From contig SMVS01000027.1 of NCBI GenBank assembly GCA_004357435.1, positions 1 through 14,261 on the forward strand: a DNA stretch of 14,261 nucleotides, in the 5' to 3' direction. Both the position numbers and the translations under genes were made by a program. Origin of the DNA: Nitrospina sp. (GTDB lineage Bacteria; Nitrospinota; Nitrospinia; Nitrospinales; Nitrospinaceae). Positions 1 to 8,230 of this stretch are shown here, piece after piece (within the stretch, counting starts at the first letter, position 1; every line of letters begins with the position of its first letter). Under the pieces are notes generated by a model that did no database searches, was not told the origin of the DNA, and saw nothing but the letters and a program-made list of their open reading frames with translations.

Positions 1-744
1 GACCAGACCAGGAAAATTTCTGGATTTGATAAGCTCCACCGCTCCCATGTCCGTCAAGTTGTTCTGCCCCAGATAAAGATGAGTTAAATTAGGAAGGTTT
101 TGTGACCTCGCCAAGCTGACCGCTCCCTCGTCTCCCATTTCGTTGCTGTAAAGGCTCAGAACGTTCAATTCGGGAAATGATTTGGACTTCGCTAAAAAGG
201 CAACCCCTTGCGGGGTGATCAGGTTATCATTCAACAGCAAAATTTTGAGATGACTGAAGTTTTTGGATTCGGCCATCAGTTGGATGCCATCCTCCCCCAC
301 TTCATTTTTCCAAAGCTTCAGGGTTTCCAGGTTTTTTAAATGAGGCGATTCCACCAGCGCCTGCACTCCCAGATCGCCCAACAGGTTGCCCCACAAATCC
401 AGATGCTTGAGGTTGGCTAAGTAGGGAGATTGGGCCAGGGCTTCCATACCCGTATGTTTAATCCAGTTGCTCTGCAGGAGGAGCGTGGTCACTCCCTTCA
501 GAACATCCATCCGGGCCAGCGCTTCGGCCCCGGCGGTCTTGATTCTCAAACCACTCAAGTCCAACAGGGTGCCATCCTGGCTCAAGCGTTGCCGCACCAA
601 AGAGTCGATATCCAACGCCCAGGCTTGGGTGGACCCCAGCAGGCAAATTGAGCAAATCAGAACTGCATATTTTTTGAGAGCGTTCACAAGCTTCCAATCC
701 GCGAAACAAGGGGTCTTGTCAGAAAGGCAACCAAAATGAGCCAT
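1..744 (-). CDS. Exported leucine-rich-repeat protein, C-terminus outside the window
   Basis: The frame is open from the ATG at 744 to the window edge (248 codons). After an N-terminal region come LRR units of exactly 27 residues, six complete ones visible, with the pattern LxxLxxLxLxxNxxxxxGxxxLxxSxx (for example one starting LANLKHLDLWGN, the next LKNLETLKLWKN). This is the RNase-inhibitor-like class, a protein-binding solenoid. Residues 20-43 look like a Sec signal peptide: Lys-Lys, a hydrophobic core, then an AWA-type cleavage site. A GTG at 687 would put that signal at the very N-terminus and is a plausible true start; the ATG at 744 has no clear ribosome-binding site but lies only 5 nt after the glycosyltransferase stop, suggesting coupling. 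It is the last visible gene of the trp transcription unit. Repeat type and export signal are seen in the sequence; the binding partner is unknown. Confidence 0.85.
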   Translation of the reverse strand, partial: MAHFGCLSDKTPCFADWKLVNALKKYAVLICSICLLGSTQAWALDIDSLVRQRLSQDGTLLDLSGLRIKTAGAEALARMDVLKGVTTLLLQSNWIKHTGMEALAQSPYLANLKHLDLWGNLLGDLGVQALVESPHLKNLETLKLWKNEVGEDGIQLMAESKNFSHLKILLLNDNLITPQGVAFLAKSKSFPELNVLSLYSNEMGDEGAVSLARSQNLPNLTHLYLGQNNLTDMGAVELIKSRNFPGLV

Positions 745-749
745 TCGCG

Positions 750-1433
750 CTAGATTATCAAATATTTGAATATGGTGTATATAATTTTTGTGCCGGCCTG
801 GAACGTGCCCGCCAGGGTTCCGGTGATTTTGGAAACGCCGATTCGTTCACGGTAGCTCACCGGAATTTCTGCTATTCGTAACTTCTTGCGCACGGCTTTG
901 ATCTGCATTTCAACCGTCCATCCGAAATCCTGATCCTGCATATCGATGGCTTGGAGCGACTCATATCGAATGGCCCGAAACGGACCGAGGTCGGTGTACT
1001 GGTGCCGGAAGAACAAACGTATTAAAAATACCGCGAGCTTGTTGCCATAACGAGCTTGCGGCAGTAGCGCCTTGCGGCTGGCTGGTTTGATCATGCGACT
1101 GCCCAGAACAAAATCTTTTTGGCCGGCGAGAATGGGTTCCAGCAGGAGGGAAATTTCTTCGGGATAATCGCTGTAGTCGCCGTCCAGGAACACCACGATA
1201 TCGGGGTGGTCCAGCATGGCGATGCCTTTCAGGCAAGCACTGCCATAACCCCGGCGCTTTTCCTCAAAAACTTTCGCGCCGTGGTCCCGAGCCACTTGCG
1301 CGGTTCGATCGGTGGAGCAGTTGTCGACCACAATAATTTCATGAAGCCGCTCATGGGGAAGGTCATTCAGGACCGAGGCGATGGATTGTTCCTCGTTATA
1401 GGCGGGGATGATGACTGAAATTCGGGGAGGCAT
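750..1433 (-). CDS. Family 2 glycosyltransferase (DPM/DPG-synthase-like)
   Basis: The 227-residue protein begins with the GT-A fold signature ISVIIPAYNEE (5-15). It has IIVVDNCSTDRT (33-44) for nucleotide-sugar binding and the DGD metal/diphosphate motif at 84-86 within VVFLDGDYSDYP. RRGYGSACLKG (60-70) and the C-terminal region around DFGW fit the dolichyl/polyprenyl-phosphate sugar synthase-like subgroup of GT2, which moves a sugar from a nucleotide donor to a lipid phosphate or other acceptor. There is no clear transmembrane helix, so it is probably cytoplasmic or peripheral to the membrane. The start lies 8 nt after the trpA stop, and the next gene starts 5 nt after its own stop, so it should be cotranscribed with trp. 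Family assignment is firm; donor and acceptor cannot be read from the sequence. It has no known role in tryptophan synthesis. Confidence 0.9.
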   Translation of the reverse strand: MPPRISVIIPAYNEEQSIASVLNDLPHERLHEIIVVDNCSTDRTAQVARDHGAKVFEEKRRGYGSACLKGIAMLDHPDIVVFLDGDYSDYPEEISLLLEPILAGQKDFVLGSRMIKPASRKALLPQARYGNKLAVFLIRLFFRHQYTDLGPFRAIRYESLQAIDMQDQDFGWTVEMQIKAVRKKLRIAEIPVSYRERIGVSKITGTLAGTFQAGTKIIYTIFKYLII

Positions 1434-1441
1434 GAAACTGG

Positions 1442-2248
1442 CTAATGTCCGTTTTGAACGGCTTGTTTCATTTCTTTCACCAGCGCTCCCAGCCGGGTAT
1501 TCCGTTCTTCGGCGTCCTGGTATTGAGCAATGATTTTTACAAGCGCGCTTCCCACAATCACGCCATCGGATATTTTGGAAGCTTGCCGGGCCTGTTCCGG
1601 CCCGGAAATTCCGAACCCGATCAATACCGGCAAGGATGTGGCCTGTTTCACCCGCTTCATTTTTGCTCCCAGTCCGTCGGCCAACGGCCCGCCACGAACC
1701 CCTGTGACTCCGGTCACCGAAATGTAATAGATGAATCCCTTGCTCTGGCGCGCGGTCCGGTCCACCCGCTCGGGGGTGCTGGTCGGCGCCAGAAGAAAAA
1801 TCATGTCCAATCCCTTGGAATCCGCCAGCGCATTAAAATCCCCGGCTTCCTCTAAGGGGAGGTCGGGAACAATCACGCCATCGACCCCGGCCTGGACGGC
1901 ATCATTGATAAACTGGTCTTGCCCGTAAACAAACACCGGGTTGAAACTGGTCATCAAAACGATCGGCAACTGTGAAGTCTGGCGGATGTCCTGCACCAGG
2001 TGAATGATCTTTTTTAAAGTGGTGCCGCTCTTGAGCGATCGTTGCGAGGCGGCCTGAATCACCGGTCCATCCGCCAGGGGATCGGAAAAAGGCACGCCCA
2101 ATTCGATAATATCGGCGCCATTTTCTTCAACCACCTTAAACAAATCCCTGGTGGCGGCAAGATCCGGGTCACCGGCAGTGATAAAAGCCACCAGGGCTTT
2201 TTCATTTTTTGACCGCAATGCATCAAAACATTTCGAAATCCGCTTCAC
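1442..2248 (-). CDS. trpA: Tryptophan synthase alpha subunit
   Basis: TrpA cleaves indole-3-glycerol phosphate to indole and glyceraldehyde 3-phosphate and channels indole to TrpB in the alpha2-beta2 complex. The 268-residue length is normal. The catalytic acids fall at Glu49 (in IIELGVPFSDP) and Asp60 (in LADGP), the same numbers as in the well-studied Salmonella enzyme, which supports this start. VPDLPLEE and the phosphate-binding VLIGFGIS/GVIVGSA loops are present. The start codon is GTG at 2248; its sequence GTGA overlaps the trpB TGA by 4 nt, and a GGAGAGGA ribosome-binding site lies just upstream within trpB, so the two subunits are translationally coupled. It stops with TAG 8 nt before the glycosyltransferase gene. 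Confidence 0.98.
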   Translation of the reverse strand: MKRISKCFDALRSKNEKALVAFITAGDPDLAATRDLFKVVEENGADIIELGVPFSDPLADGPVIQAASQRSLKSGTTLKKIIHLVQDIRQTSQLPIVLMTSFNPVFVYGQDQFINDAVQAGVDGVIVPDLPLEEAGDFNALADSKGLDMIFLLAPTSTPERVDRTARQSKGFIYYISVTGVTGVRGGPLADGLGAKMKRVKQATSLPVLIGFGISGPEQARQASKISDGVIVGSALVKIIAQYQDAEERNTRLGALVKEMKQAVQNGH

Positions 2249-3447
2249 AATTCCTCTCCGATCATTTCCGACACCTGCGAGACATCTTTGTCTCCCCGGC
2301 CCGAAAGACAGACCACAATGACTTCCTCCTTCTTCATTGTCGGAGCCAGTTTGGCGACATAAGCGATGGCGTGGGCCGACTCCAATGCGGGGATGATTCC
2401 TTCCGACCGGGACAACAGTTCAAAACCTTCCAGCGCTTCCTGGTCGGTGATCGATACATATTCAGCGCGCCCACTGTCTTTCCAGTGACTGTGCTCGCAT
2501 CCCACTCCCGGATAATCCAATCCGGCTGAAATGGAGTGCGCTTCAGTAATCTGGCCGTCCTCATCATGCAATAAAAAACTCTTCATGCCATGTAGAATTC
2601 CGACGGTGCCCTGCCCCAGAGAAGCGCCGTGTTTGCCGGTTTCGATGCCCAGCCCGGCGGCTTCGACACCGATGAATTTCACGGATGCCTCTTCAGCGAA
2701 TGGATAAAACAAGCCGATGGAGTTACTGCCGCCGCCGACACAAGCCACACAAACATCGGGCAAACATTTTTCAACATCCCAAAGTTGTTGCCGGGTTTCT
2801 TCACCGATGATCTTCTGAAAATCACGAACGATCATGGGGTACGGATGCGGCCCGACCACAGACCCGATAATGTAGTGGGTGGTTTCCACGGTGGTGATCC
2901 AATTGCGGATGGCCTCACTGGTGGCGTCTTTCAAAGTACGTGTTCCGGAAGAAACAGGAATGACTTTCGCGCCCAGCAGTTTCATCCTGAAAACGTTCAG
3001 CGCCTGCCGCTTGATATCCTCTTCACCCATGAATACCTCGCACTCCAGATCAAACAAGGCGGCGGCGGTGGCGGTGGCGACACCGTGCTGGCCGGCTCCG
3101 GTCTCCGCGATCACCCGTTTCTTGCCCATGCGCAATGCCAGTAGGGCACTGCCAATGGTATTGTTGATCTTATGAGCCCCAGTGTGATTGAGGTCCTCCC
3201 GCTTGAGATAAATTTTAGCGCCGCCACATTGCCTGGTCAGATTTTCTGCAAAATAGAGCGGCGAAGGCCGGCCCACGTATTGCTTAAGATAATAAGCCAG
3301 CTGTTTTTTAAATTCCGGATCGGCTTGCGCTTCGTGATACACCCGCTCCAACTCTTCCAGCGCGGGCATCAGAGTTTCGATCACATATTTCCCACCGAAC
3401 TGACCAAAATGTCCCTGCCGGTCGGGCAACGTGGTTGTTGAACTCAT
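2245..3447 (-). CDS. trpB: Tryptophan synthase beta subunit
   Basis: TrpB is the PLP enzyme that condenses indole with L-serine to give tryptophan. The PLP lysine is Lys93 in HTGAHKINN, and the catalytic Glu115 lies in AETGAGQHG, 22 residues later as in the Salmonella enzyme (87 and 109). The phosphate-binding GGGSNSIG loop and the C-terminal CLSGRGDKD are intact. It is the standard TrpB1 type that partners TrpA. I place the start at ATG 3447 (400 residues) because a perfect AAAGGAG sits 6 nt upstream at 3454-3460. An in-frame GTG at 3468 would add seven residues but would overlap the trpF stop and include the ribosome-binding site. The gap to trpF is 13 nt; the 3' end overlaps trpA by 4 nt. 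Confidence 0.98.
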   Translation of the reverse strand: MSSTTTLPDRQGHFGQFGGKYVIETLMPALEELERVYHEAQADPEFKKQLAYYLKQYVGRPSPLYFAENLTRQCGGAKIYLKREDLNHTGAHKINNTIGSALLALRMGKKRVIAETGAGQHGVATATAAALFDLECEVFMGEEDIKRQALNVFRMKLLGAKVIPVSSGTRTLKDATSEAIRNWITTVETTHYIIGSVVGPHPYPMIVRDFQKIIGEETRQQLWDVEKCLPDVCVACVGGGSNSIGLFYPFAEEASVKFIGVEAAGLGIETGKHGASLGQGTVGILHGMKSFLLHDEDGQITEAHSISAGLDYPGVGCEHSHWKDSGRAEYVSITDQEALEGFELLSRSEGIIPALESAHAIAYVAKLAPTMKKEEVIVVCLSGRGDKDVSQVSEMIGEEL

Positions 3448-3460
3448 GAGTTTCTCCTTT

Positions 3461-4090
3461 TTATTCACCGCGCACCGCTTTGAAAAATGCTTTTATTTTT
3501 TTGGGATCTTTTTTGCCGAGCGACTTTTCCACACCGGAACAGACGTCCACCCCGTGAGGCTGTACCCGGCGCACCGCATCCGCCACATTGGCCGGGGTCA
3601 AACCACCGGCCAGAATCACCGGCCCGTATTTTCTGGCGCCGCGCGCCCATTGCCAATTGAAAGTCTGGCCCGTCCCGCCAAACTGCGCTTCATCGAACGC
3701 ATCCAGCAAAAATCCATTCACGCGATATTTGGACAATGATGCCAAGGTGTCCGCATTCTTCATCCGAAATGCCTTGACCACTGGAATTTTTATCTTGTTG
3801 CAAAACGCCGGAGACTCATCGCCATGAAGCTGAACCGTATCCAGCCGGCAGACCTCGATCAGGCGGTTGATCCGCTCGGCGGTTTCATTCACAAACACGC
3901 CCACCCGGTTGACGAAAGGCGGCAGGTGCGCCACGATTTTTTTAACCGTGGTTTCGTTGACATGCCGTGGGCTTTTATTATAAAAAATGAACCCCACCGC
4001 GTCGGCGCCACAATCGACCGCCATCAGCACGTCGTCCAACCGCGTCATGCCACAAACTTTGATTTTAATCGGCGGGTTGCGTCTTGCCAT
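3461..4090 (-). CDS. trpF: Phosphoribosylanthranilate isomerase
   Basis: This enzyme performs the Amadori rearrangement of N-(5-phosphoribosyl)anthranilate to CdRP, the third pathway step. The 209-residue TIM barrel starts with IKVCGMTR, whose Cys13 is the expected general base; the general acid is Asp130 in FLLDAF. The beta-strand motifs VGFIFYNKSPR, VQLHGDE, ILAGGL and VDVCSGVE (phosphate binding) are all recognisable. It is a stand-alone gene, not fused to trpC as in enteric bacteria. The ATG at 4090 lies inside trpC, a 26-nt overlap; AGGA sequences at about 2 and 11 nt upstream are within trpC codons. No later in-frame Met precedes the catalytic Cys except within the first strand, so this start is best. 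Confidence 0.97.
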   Translation of the reverse strand: MARRNPPIKIKVCGMTRLDDVLMAVDCGADAVGFIFYNKSPRHVNETTVKKIVAHLPPFVNRVGVFVNETAERINRLIEVCRLDTVQLHGDESPAFCNKIKIPVVKAFRMKNADTLASLSKYRVNGFLLDAFDEAQFGGTGQTFNWQWARGARKYGPVILAGGLTPANVADAVRRVQPHGVDVCSGVEKSLGKKDPKKIKAFFKAVRGE

Positions 4091-4871
4091 GTCCTGTCAA
4101 TTCCTGCAATTTGTCGGGAACATTGTTTGCCTTCATCAAGGTTTCTCCGATGAGGAAAGCGTGCATTCCCAACTGTTCAAATTCGACGATCTCTTCCCGG
4201 CTTTGGATACCGCTTTCGCAAACCAGTGTCAAACCGGTCATCCCCTGAGTCATCTTGAGAAGACGGCGCGCGATATTCAAATCCGTTTTGCCTGAGGTCA
4301 AGTCCCGATTGTTGATGCCCAGCAAAGTGGCCTCGGCATAAAACGCTTTCTCCATATCCTTTTCATCATGGGACTCCACCAGCGCCGTCATGCCCAACTC
4401 CTCGCCCAAATGCAAAAGGTCTTTCAACTGGTTTTTATCCAGTGAGGTGGCGATCAGCAGATAAAAATCGGCCCCGAAAGCGCGTGACTCATGAACCTGG
4501 TAATCAGAAAAAATGAAATCCTTTCTGAGAAGCGGGATGCTGATTTTTTTCGACGCCGCGCTCAAATACTCCAGACTGCCCCCGAAAAATTTACTCTCGG
4601 TGAGCATGGAGATCGCGGCGGCGCCATTGTGCGCATAGGTTTCGGCAATTTTCATTGGGTCGAACTGCTCGACCAAGTCGCCTTTAAACGGCGTGCGCCG
4701 CTTGATTTCCGCAATGATCCGCGACCCCTCTCCTGCCGCGATCAACGCCAAAGGTTTCACCGGCCGTTGATCCCGCGCTCGACCCTTGAGCTCGGCCAGT
4801 GGAATGTCACGCTGAGTGCTTGCCAGTTCTTCCTTTTTACTTTCAAAAATCTTGTCGAGGATGTTAGCCAT
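4065..4871 (-). CDS. trpC: Indole-3-glycerol phosphate synthase
   Basis: The enzyme cyclises and decarboxylates CdRP to indole-3-glycerol phosphate. Numbered from ATG 4871 (268 residues), the catalytic Glu55 and Lys57 are in IIAEIKRRTP, the general-acid Lys117 is in LLRKDFIF, and LGINNRDL and LVCESGI supply substrate and phosphate contacts. The family motif after the first lysine is usually (K/R)xSPSKG; here it reads RRTPFKG, so both Ser positions differ although Lys63 remains. A GTG at 4883, directly abutting the trpD TGA, would add four residues (M-S-K-F). I prefer the ATG because homologues begin close to ILDKI, but neither start has a strong ribosome-binding site. The gap to trpD is 12 nt with the ATG start. 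The 3' end overlaps trpF by 26 nt. Confidence 0.97.
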   Translation of the reverse strand: MANILDKIFESKKEELASTQRDIPLAELKGRARDQRPVKPLALIAAGEGSRIIAEIKRRTPFKGDLVEQFDPMKIAETYAHNGAAAISMLTESKFFGGSLEYLSAASKKISIPLLRKDFIFSDYQVHESRAFGADFYLLIATSLDKNQLKDLLHLGEELGMTALVESHDEKDMEKAFYAEATLLGINNRDLTSGKTDLNIARRLLKMTQGMTGLTLVCESGIQSREEIVEFEQLGMHAFLIGETLMKANNVPDKLQELTGHGKTQPAD

Positions 4872-4883
4872 GAACTTGGACAC

Positions 4884-5880
4884 TCACGAATTGCTGATCC
4901 GGCAAAGATCTTTTAGTTTTTGCCGGGCGGCGCCGGAATCAATCGATTTGCGGGCCACCTCCAAACCTTGTTTTATGGAATCGGCTTTGCCCCCGGCGGT
5001 GATGGCGGCGGCCGCGTTGAGCAGAACGATATCGCGTTTCGGTCCGCCCGCGCCGTCCAGCAACTCCCGCAGGATTTTGGCGTTGTCATCGGCCGATCCG
5101 CCCTTGAGGTCTTGGTCCGAACAGTAATCCAATCCCAAATCACTCGGATCCAAAGAATATTCCTTCACCTCCCCATTATTTAATTCCGCAATGCTGGTCG
5201 GTCCCGTCAAAGTAATTTCATCCAGCCCGTCTTCGCCATGGACGACGAAGGCCCTTTGGGACCCCAGGTTTTTCAGCACATGCGCCAGCGGCGCAGTCCA
5301 CTTGGCATCGAAAACTCCCACGATTTGGGCTTTCACTCCAGCCGGATTGGTCAACGGTCCCAGCAGATTGAACAGGGTGCGAAACCCCAATTCCCGGCGG
5401 ACATCGGCGGCGTGCTTCATGGCTTTGTGCATGTGCGGCGCAAACAAAAATCCGATACCGGCGGATTTCAAACATTCTTCCACCACGGCTTTGTCGGCTT
5501 CGATGTTGACGCCGAGGCTTTTCAAAACATCGGCACTGCCGGCCCGGCTCGACACGGCACGGTTGCCATGCTTGGCCACCACGATTCCCGCCCCGGCCAC
5601 CACAAACGCCGCGGTGGTGGATATGTTGAACGTGTCCGCGCCATCGCCGCCGGTGCCACAGGTATCGACCGCTCCGTTGCCAGAAATATTCAAGGTCTCG
5701 GCTTTTTCGCGCATCACCCTGGCGGCGCCCGAAATTTCCGAAACCGATTCCCCCTTCATGCGCAACGCCGTCAGGAATGCGCCGAGAAACGAGCGGTCCA
5801 CCTTGCCTTCCATGACTTGGGTCATGACTTCGATCATTTCCTCTTCAGAGAGGTCCTGGCCGTCCACCACCTTATGTAAT

Positions 5881-5897
<17 letters not shown>
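4884..5897 (-). CDS. trpD: Anthranilate phosphoribosyltransferase
   Basis: It transfers the phosphoribosyl group of PRPP to anthranilate, the second committed step. The 337-residue protein has the PRPP-binding GTGGDG at 81-86 followed by TFNIST, then KHGNRAVSSRAGSADVLKSL, the anthranilate/phosphate-contact region, and the FLFAPHMHKAMKHA and LGPLTNPA motifs. These are diagnostic of TrpD. It is not fused to TrpG. I take ATG 5897 as the start. An in-frame TTG two codons upstream (5903) is possible but less likely. The ATG lies inside trpG, a 17-nt overlap, so translation is probably coupled. Confidence 0.97.
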
Positions 5898-6476
<579 letters not shown>

Positions 6477-6480
<4 letters not shown>

Positions 6481-7970
6481 GACATCAACCCATTTTCCGC
6501 CAGCTCAATGGCTTTCAGCAGGGCTTTGCCCTTGTTCATGGTTTCTTCAAATTCTTTTTCGGGAACCGAATCGGCAACGATACCGGCGCCCACTCCCAGA
6601 TAGGCGGTGTTGCCTTTCACCACCAGCGTGCGGATGGCGATAGCGGTATCCATGTTGCCGGTGAATCCTATGTAGCCCACCGCCCCGGCATATATACCGC
6701 GCCGCGTGGGTTCCATTTCTTCGATGATCTCCATCGCGCGAATTTTAGGCGCACCGGAAACCGTCCCCGCAGGAAAGGCCGCTTCCAGAACATCGAAGCA
6801 ATCCAGCCCGTCTTTCAATCGGCCGCGCACGTTGGAAACAATGTGCATGACGTGGGAGTACCTTTCAATAGTGAACTGTTCGTTGACCTCCACCGAACGA
6901 AATTCCGCGACCCGGCCCAAATCGTTGCGCCCCAGATCGACCAGCATGATGTGTTCGGCCAGTTCTTTTTCGTCCTGCAAAAGATCCCGCTCCAACTCCC
7001 GGTCTTCCGTTTCGTTCTGGCCCCGCTTGCGGGTGCCGGCGATGGGCCGCACCTCCACCAAGCCGTCTTCCAGCCGCACCAGAACCTCCGGCGAGGAACC
7101 GACCACCTGGACGTCGCCAAAATTCAGGTAATACATGTAGGGCGAAGGATTGATGGTACGCAAGGCCCGGTAAATGGTGAACGGGTCCTGCTGGATTTCA
7201 AATTTCAACCGCTGGGCCAGCACCACCTGGATGGTGTCGCCTTCCAGAATATATTTTTGAATCTTGAGGACCGCGTCCTCAAACTTTTCCTGGGAAAAGT
7301 TGGACTCCATAGCCATCGGTTTTGATGTGCCTTTTTTTATACTTGCAGACGCATGATTGGTGCTGGCCTTGAGCTTCTTTTCCAGCGCCTGGATTTTACC
7401 GATGGTCTCCTGGTAAATGGCATCGAGGTCATCGCCTTCGATATGGGCGTTCGACACCACTTTGATGGTGTGACTCACGTTGTCAAAAATCAGCAAGGTA
7501 TCGGTGATGACGAACAGCGAATCCGGCAGGTCGAGGTCGTCCACCGTGTCTTCCGGGAGCTTTTCAAAATAGCGCACCATGTCGTAACTGATGAAGCCCA
7601 CCGCGCCGCCGGTGAAGCGCGGCAAATTGGCGTCGTCCACCGGCTGGTACCGGGCCAGAATTTCCTTGAGCACCGACAAAGGCTTGTCGCCCTTTAACGA
7701 GCGCGTTTCCTCGACGCCGTTGCGCAGAATGGTGGCCGTTTGACCCTTGGTGGTGACGATGATGGAAGGATCGCATCCCAGAAAACAGTAACGCGCCCAC
7801 TTGTCGCCGCCCTCGATGCTTTCCAGCAGGAAGGAATACGAGTCCTGACTGATTTTCATGTAGGCGGAGACCGGCGTGTCGAGGTCGGCGAAAATTTCCT
7901 TGTAAACGGGAACCAGGTTGCCCTGCCCGGCCTTCTCTTTGAATTCTTCCAGCGAGGGTCGATAGGTCAT
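6477..7970 (-). CDS. trpE: Anthranilate synthase component I
   Basis: TrpE makes anthranilate from chorismate with TrpG-supplied ammonia. From ATG 7970 it has 497 residues. The feedback-inhibition LLES element is at 48-51, so allosteric inhibition by tryptophan is expected. The chorismate-binding domain includes PSPYMYYL, VEVRPIAGTRKRG, the GRNDLGRV and YSHVMHIVS segments, FPAGTVSGAPKIRAME, and GAGIVADSVPEKE near the end. All are well conserved. An in-frame TTG at 8009 would add 13 residues, but those codons are the terminator hairpin and its T-tract, so I reject that start. No Shine-Dalgarno sequence precedes the ATG; the nearest bases are T/A-rich. First gene of the trp unit; expression likely depends on readthrough of the terminator at 7975-7997. 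Confidence 0.96.
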
Positions 7971-7974
7971 AATT

Positions 7975-7997
7975 AAAAAAAGCACAGCGAGCTGTGC
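7975..7997 (-). terminator. Intrinsic terminator just before trpE, candidate trp attenuator
   Basis: On the minus strand GCACAG and CTGTGC form a perfect 6-bp stem around a CTCG tetraloop, followed at once by seven T residues. The last T is 4 nt from the trpE ATG. No minus-strand gene lies upstream for more than 1 kb, so this cannot be the 3' end of another operon. Position and form fit transcription attenuation of trp. I see no leader peptide with tandem Trp codons and no T-box features, so the sensing mechanism is open. Confidence 0.8.
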
Positions 7998-8051
7998 CCT
8001 CGATGCCAATACCGCAATAAATTGTTGCGAAATCAGTAGGTTAGTCTAAAG

Positions 8052-8081
8052 ACAGTACCACTTTGAAGGAAACCCTGTCAA
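8052..8081 (-). promoter_or_regulatory. Putative sigma70 promoter of the trp operon
   Basis: Minus strand TTGACA (8081-8076) is a perfect -35 box. An 18-nt spacer leads to TACTGT (8057-8052), which matches the -10 consensus at 3 of 6 positions. Initiation near 8045 would give a leader of about 75 nt that contains a small CGCAA/TTGCG hairpin and the terminator. The weak -10 box makes this tentative. Confidence 0.5.
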
Positions 8082-8086
8082 GCAGT

Positions 8087-8111
8087 TTGAAAGCCGCGTG
8101 ACGCGGTTCAA
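8087..8111. promoter_or_regulatory. Long dyad next to the trp -35 box, candidate operator
   Basis: Arms TTGAA (8087-8091) and CCGCGT (8094-8099) pair with ACGCGG (8101-8106) and TTCAA (8107-8111). There is a one-base centre and a two-base bulge. It begins 6 bp upstream of the putative trp -35 box. Such a dyad could bind a dimeric regulator; it does not resemble the enteric TrpR site (CTAGT arms). No T-tract follows on either strand, so a terminator is less likely. Confidence 0.5.
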
Positions 8112-8167
8112 TAAGACGGCCCAAAACCCTGAATAAATACTCAAGTCAAAGGAGTAGCCGGGAAAAA

Positions 8168-8196
8168 TTGACAATTCCGGCGTACTGAATTAAAGT
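8168..8196 (+). promoter_or_regulatory. Sigma70-like promoter of the small secreted protein gene
   Basis: TTGACA at 8168-8173 is a perfect -35 box. A 17-nt spacer follows, then TAAAGT at 8191-8196 (4 of 6). Transcription would start near 8203, giving a 5' leader of roughly 28 nt before the ATG at 8231. Confidence 0.65.
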
Positions 8197-8219
8197 TGAG
8201 CAACCCTAAACAGTCCAAC

Positions 8220-8224
8220 GGAGG
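8220..8224 (+). promoter_or_regulatory. Ribosome-binding site of the small secreted protein
   Basis: GGAGG with a 6-nt spacer to the ATG at 8231. It is one of the best ribosome-binding sites in the window and supports the 80-codon gene. Confidence 0.85.
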
Positions 8225-8230
8225 ATCATC

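Noticed and set aside
458..709. An 83-codon minus-strand frame overlapping the exported LRR gene
   Set aside because: It is out of frame with the 27-residue repeat pattern, which continues uninterrupted in the other frame to the window edge.
7971..8009. An upstream TTG start for trpE adding 13 residues
   Set aside because: The added codons are the terminator stem and T-tract, and homologous TrpE proteins begin near the ATG at 7970.
8041..8080. A TTG-started mini-ORF in the trp leader with one Trp codon followed by Tyr and Cys
   Set aside because: It overlaps the putative -35 and -10 boxes, has no ribosome-binding site, and contains a single Trp codon, so it does not qualify as an attenuation leader peptide.
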